Part shown: positions 15,966 to 17,033 of the stretch, one piece after another
Layout of the letters: the number at the start of each line of letters is the position of its first letter
How positions within the stretch are numbered: the first letter of the stretch is position 1
Assembly: GCA_964526285.1 (NCBI GenBank)
Contig: CAZGIW010000084.1
Span: 1 to 17,033, forward strand
Source of the DNA: CAYMAZ01 sp964526285
GTDB taxonomy: Bacteria; Bacteroidota; Bacteroidia; Bacteroidales; DTU049
Direction: 5' to 3'
DNA length: 17,033 nucleotides
The notes under the pieces: model-generated
The model's input: the letters and a program-made list of their open reading frames with translations, nothing else
Told to the model about the DNA's origin: nothing
The model's database searches: none
Translations under genes and position numbers: made by a program

Positions 15966-16091
15966 ATGAAACATATAGCATCAATTTTGTGGCTTATCAG
16001 TTTTCCGGTAATGATTTATCTTGTTTATCGTGCATGCCTCATTGCACTGAAAATTTTCAACAGGAACAACACTGACAGCAAGCAAGCTTAG
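15966..16091 (+). CDS. 41-residue single-span membrane protein, candidate CydX-like subunit
   Basis: A short frame not usually called by gene finders: MKHIASILWLISFPVMIYLV continuing YRACLIALKIFNRNNTDSKQA, then TAG. One hydrophobic span covers about residues 4-30, with a tryptophan at 9 and a basic/polar C-terminus. It starts 18 bp after the cydB stop in the same direction. In Proteobacteria a protein of about 37 residues, CydX, sits at this place and stabilises the heme d/b595 centre. The sequence itself is not obviously homologous to E. coli CydX, which has a WYFAW-like start and an acidic tail. The role is inferred from size, topology and position only. Confidence 0.6.
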   Translation: MKHIASILWLISFPVMIYLVYRACLIALKIFNRNNTDSKQA

Positions 16092-16139
16092 CAAGGAAAA
16101 ACTGCTTTTTTATGAAGAACAGTTTCTTTTCAAAGTTGC

Positions 16140-16302
16140 ATGAATGGTATTTTGTTTTGGTATTAATACCGAATTGCTATCAAGATGTTTAATATACTTC
16201 GCTTCGCTCGTATATTAAAGTTGATAGTCAATTGGCATTAACTAAACCTGCTACAAGATTTCACTCCGTTCATCTTGTTAGCGGTTTAGTATTAACAAGC
16301 GA
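16140..16302. repeat. 163-bp direct repeat, copy 1 (holds two strong hairpins)
   Basis: Identical base for base to 16871-17033. It contains the palindrome GGTATTAATACC (16159-16170). Hairpin 1 has TTTAATATAC (16188-16197), loop TTCGCTTCGCTC and GTATATTAAA (16210-16219), with outer pairing CTATCAA/TTGATAG. Hairpin 2 has ACTAAACC (16241-16248) with GGTTTAGT (16283-16290), plus GCTA/TAGC and CAAGAT/ATCTTG around loop TTCACTCCGTTC (16260-16271). Homology with copy 2 continues weakly leftward to about 16114, where the minus strand reads NFEKKLFF beside NCEKETFF in copy 2. Confidence 0.95.
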
Positions 16303-16351
16303 ATCTGCCACATGGGTTTCCCTGGTTGATTTACGTCTTTCGTTTTGATTT

Positions 16352-16366
16352 CAGGCTGAAAGCCTG
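16352..16366. repeat. Small palindrome CAGGCT-gaa-AGCCTG
   Basis: A perfect 6-bp stem with a 3-nt loop. Its reverse complement occurs at 16668-16682 (CAGGCT-ttc-AGCCTG), so the two are inverted copies about 300 bp apart. Confidence 0.8.
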
Positions 16367-16377
16367 AGTTTATTAAG

Positions 16378-16421
16378 CCAGATTAGTCATTAGAAGTTTT
16401 GCGAACTAATGACTTAGCTGG
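16378..16421. repeat. Hairpin AGTCATTAG/CTAATGACT with a 12-nt loop
   Basis: AGTCATTAG (16385-16393) and CTAATGACT (16406-16414) pair perfectly around AAGTTTTGCGAA. Outside a 3x3 mismatch the stem resumes with CCAG (16378-16381) and CTGG (16418-16421). On the minus strand the loop reads TTCGCAAAACTT, so it also begins TTCGC like hairpin 1. Confidence 0.8.
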
Positions 16422-16430
16422 ATTTATCCT

Positions 16431-16479
16431 CGAATTTGGCAAGTGGTCTAATTAATTAAGTTTTATCATAACAAATTCG
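16431..16479. repeat. Inverted repeat CGAATTTG/CAAATTCG
   Basis: CGAATTTG (16431-16438) and CAAATTCG (16472-16479) are perfect 8-bp inverted copies with a 33-nt AT-rich centre. Confidence 0.6.
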
Positions 16480-16488
16480 GGAGTTCAG

Positions 16489-16517
16489 CCTGAGGTGGAG
16501 CGAAGAGACACCTCAGG
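16489..16517. repeat. Hairpin CCTGAGGTG/CACCTCAGG
   Basis: A perfect 9-bp stem (16489-16497 with 16509-16517) around an 11-nt loop, GAGCGAAGAGA. The loop's reverse complement ends TTCGCTC, the same string as the end of the hairpin 1 loop. No T-run follows. Confidence 0.8.
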
Positions 16518-16550
16518 GAATGAGAAACAACAATTTATAGCGCCCTAAAG

Positions 16551-16605
16551 GAGCAGCTTAAAGAAAAGGTATTTTTTCTGATATTTCCACCATATTAAGC
16601 TGCTC
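16551..16605. repeat. Inverted repeat GAGCAGCTTAA/TTAAGCTGCTC
   Basis: A perfect 11-bp inverted repeat (16551-16561 with 16595-16605). The centre of 33 nt contains GGTATTTTTTCTGATATTTCC. From memory this resembles dispersed palindromic repeats common in Bacteroidetes genomes, but I cannot verify that here. Confidence 0.75.
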
Positions 16606-16637
16606 TTACAGAGCGACATGTTAACGTTTTCCTTTTT

Positions 16638-16656
16638 CCCGAAGCGGCGCTTCGGG
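16638..16656. repeat. Strong hairpin CCCGAAGC-ggc-GCTTCGGG
   Basis: A perfect 8-bp GC-rich stem with a 3-nt loop, the most stable short hairpin in the window. A T-tract lies on its left side only, so it is not a standard intrinsic terminator in either direction. Confidence 0.8.
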
Positions 16657-16725
16657 CTGAATTAATTCAGGCTTTCAGCCTGATTACACATAACCTGCCA
16701 AACTAATTGAGAAGAAAAATAGGAA

Positions 16726-16901
16726 GCCAAGATTATCAGTAGCCGAATAAAACATTTTGCCAATTCCGTTTTTGTTTTCGTAAATTGCTATAAGCCCATC
16801 AGGTGCAAATATATAATTTCGCGATTTGTGGTTGTGGTTCCGTCAAAAAATGTTTCTTTTTCGCAGTTGAATGAATGGTATTTTGTTTTGGTATTAATAC
16901 C
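16726..16901 (-). pseudogene. RHS-repeat core remnant, frameshifted and truncated
   Basis: On the minus strand one frame reads GINTKTKYHSFN, then CEKETFFDGTTTTNRE. After a single-base frame change near 16806-16822 another reads NYIFAPDGLIAIYENKNG, then IGKMFYSATDNLG. Together these match the pattern of Bacteroidetes RHS/YD-repeat core domains (tKYY..gnYEKE...DGttre..YI..pDGLaAIYe...g.gkMyYv.tDhLGS). The match ends at the LG near 16726, where unrelated sequence takes over, and an in-frame stop lies just upstream of GINT. It is a broken fragment and not a gene. Its first part lies inside the second 163-bp repeat. Confidence 0.6.
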
Positions 16902-17033
16902 GAATTGCTATCAAGATGTTTAATATACTTCGCTTCGCTCGTATATTAAAGTTGATAGTCAATTGGCATTAACTAAACCTGCTACAAGATTTCACTCCGT
17001 TCATCTTGTTAGCGGTTTAGTATTAACAAGCGA
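16871..17033. repeat. 163-bp direct repeat, copy 2, continuing past the window
   Basis: Identical to 16140-16302 and cut by the window end, so the true repeat may be longer. The spacing of 731 bp suggests either a tandem duplication of a roughly 731-bp unit or a dispersed element inserted twice. It contains the same two hairpins and the palindrome GGTATTAATACC at 16890-16901. Confidence 0.95.

Noticed and set aside
16638..16656. Intrinsic terminator
   Set aside because: The stem is strong, but the sequence after it has no T-run on either strand.
16092..17033. Integron-like attC sites
   Set aside because: The hairpins are long and repeated, but I could not find the paired RYYYAAC / GTTRRRY core sites, and there are no cassette genes between them.

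Overview
The window looks like a draft or metagenome-derived contig from the Bacteroidota (Bacteroidetes). It is AT-rich. Several genes are preceded by the TAnnTTTG -7 element typical of that phylum, twice with a TTTG -33 element exactly 21 nt upstream. The protein families fit: a Bacteroidetes-style ECF sigma factor, a lipoprotein with a relaxed lipobox, and a small DUF4492-like protein in front of cydA. A run of exactly 100 N at 11837-11936 marks an unresolved scaffold gap inside a tandem repeat.

Layout. (1) 1-4899: the 3' part of mutS (+), converging on a complete uvrA (-), so mismatch repair and nucleotide excision repair genes sit tail to tail. (2) 4915-5626: a compact divergent promoter region, then an ECF sigma factor (+) with no visible anti-sigma partner. 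(3) 5627-6238: no gene; it holds a 117-bp tandem repeat. (4) 6239-7267: threonine aldolase (+), converging on a three-gene minus-strand operon at 7293-9312: MlaE-type permease, MlaF-type ATPase and a CvpA-family protein. (5) 9468-11018: an AbgT-family transporter (-), followed at 11141-11458 by a small putative secreted protein (-) with its own -7 element. (6) 11459-12010: no gene; hairpin elements and a 38-bp tandem repeat interrupted by the assembly gap. (7) 12011-12739: a lipoprotein of unknown function (-) with a textbook Bacteroidetes promoter. (8) 13017-16091: a cytochrome bd oxidase operon (+): DUF4492-like small membrane protein, cydA, cydB and a 41-residue single-span protein that is a candidate CydX-like subunit. 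(9) 16092-17033: no intact gene; a mosaic of strong palindromes, an exact 163-bp direct repeat spaced 731 bp apart that runs off the window, and a frameshifted RHS-core remnant on the minus strand.

Most genes are ordinary housekeeping or respiratory functions. The parts most worth a second look are the two small membrane proteins flanking cydAB, the hairpin/RHS repeat region at the right end, the loss of one cysteine pair from the first zinc site of UvrA, and the hairpin-bounded tandem array around the gap. No complete new defence or mobile system is visible.
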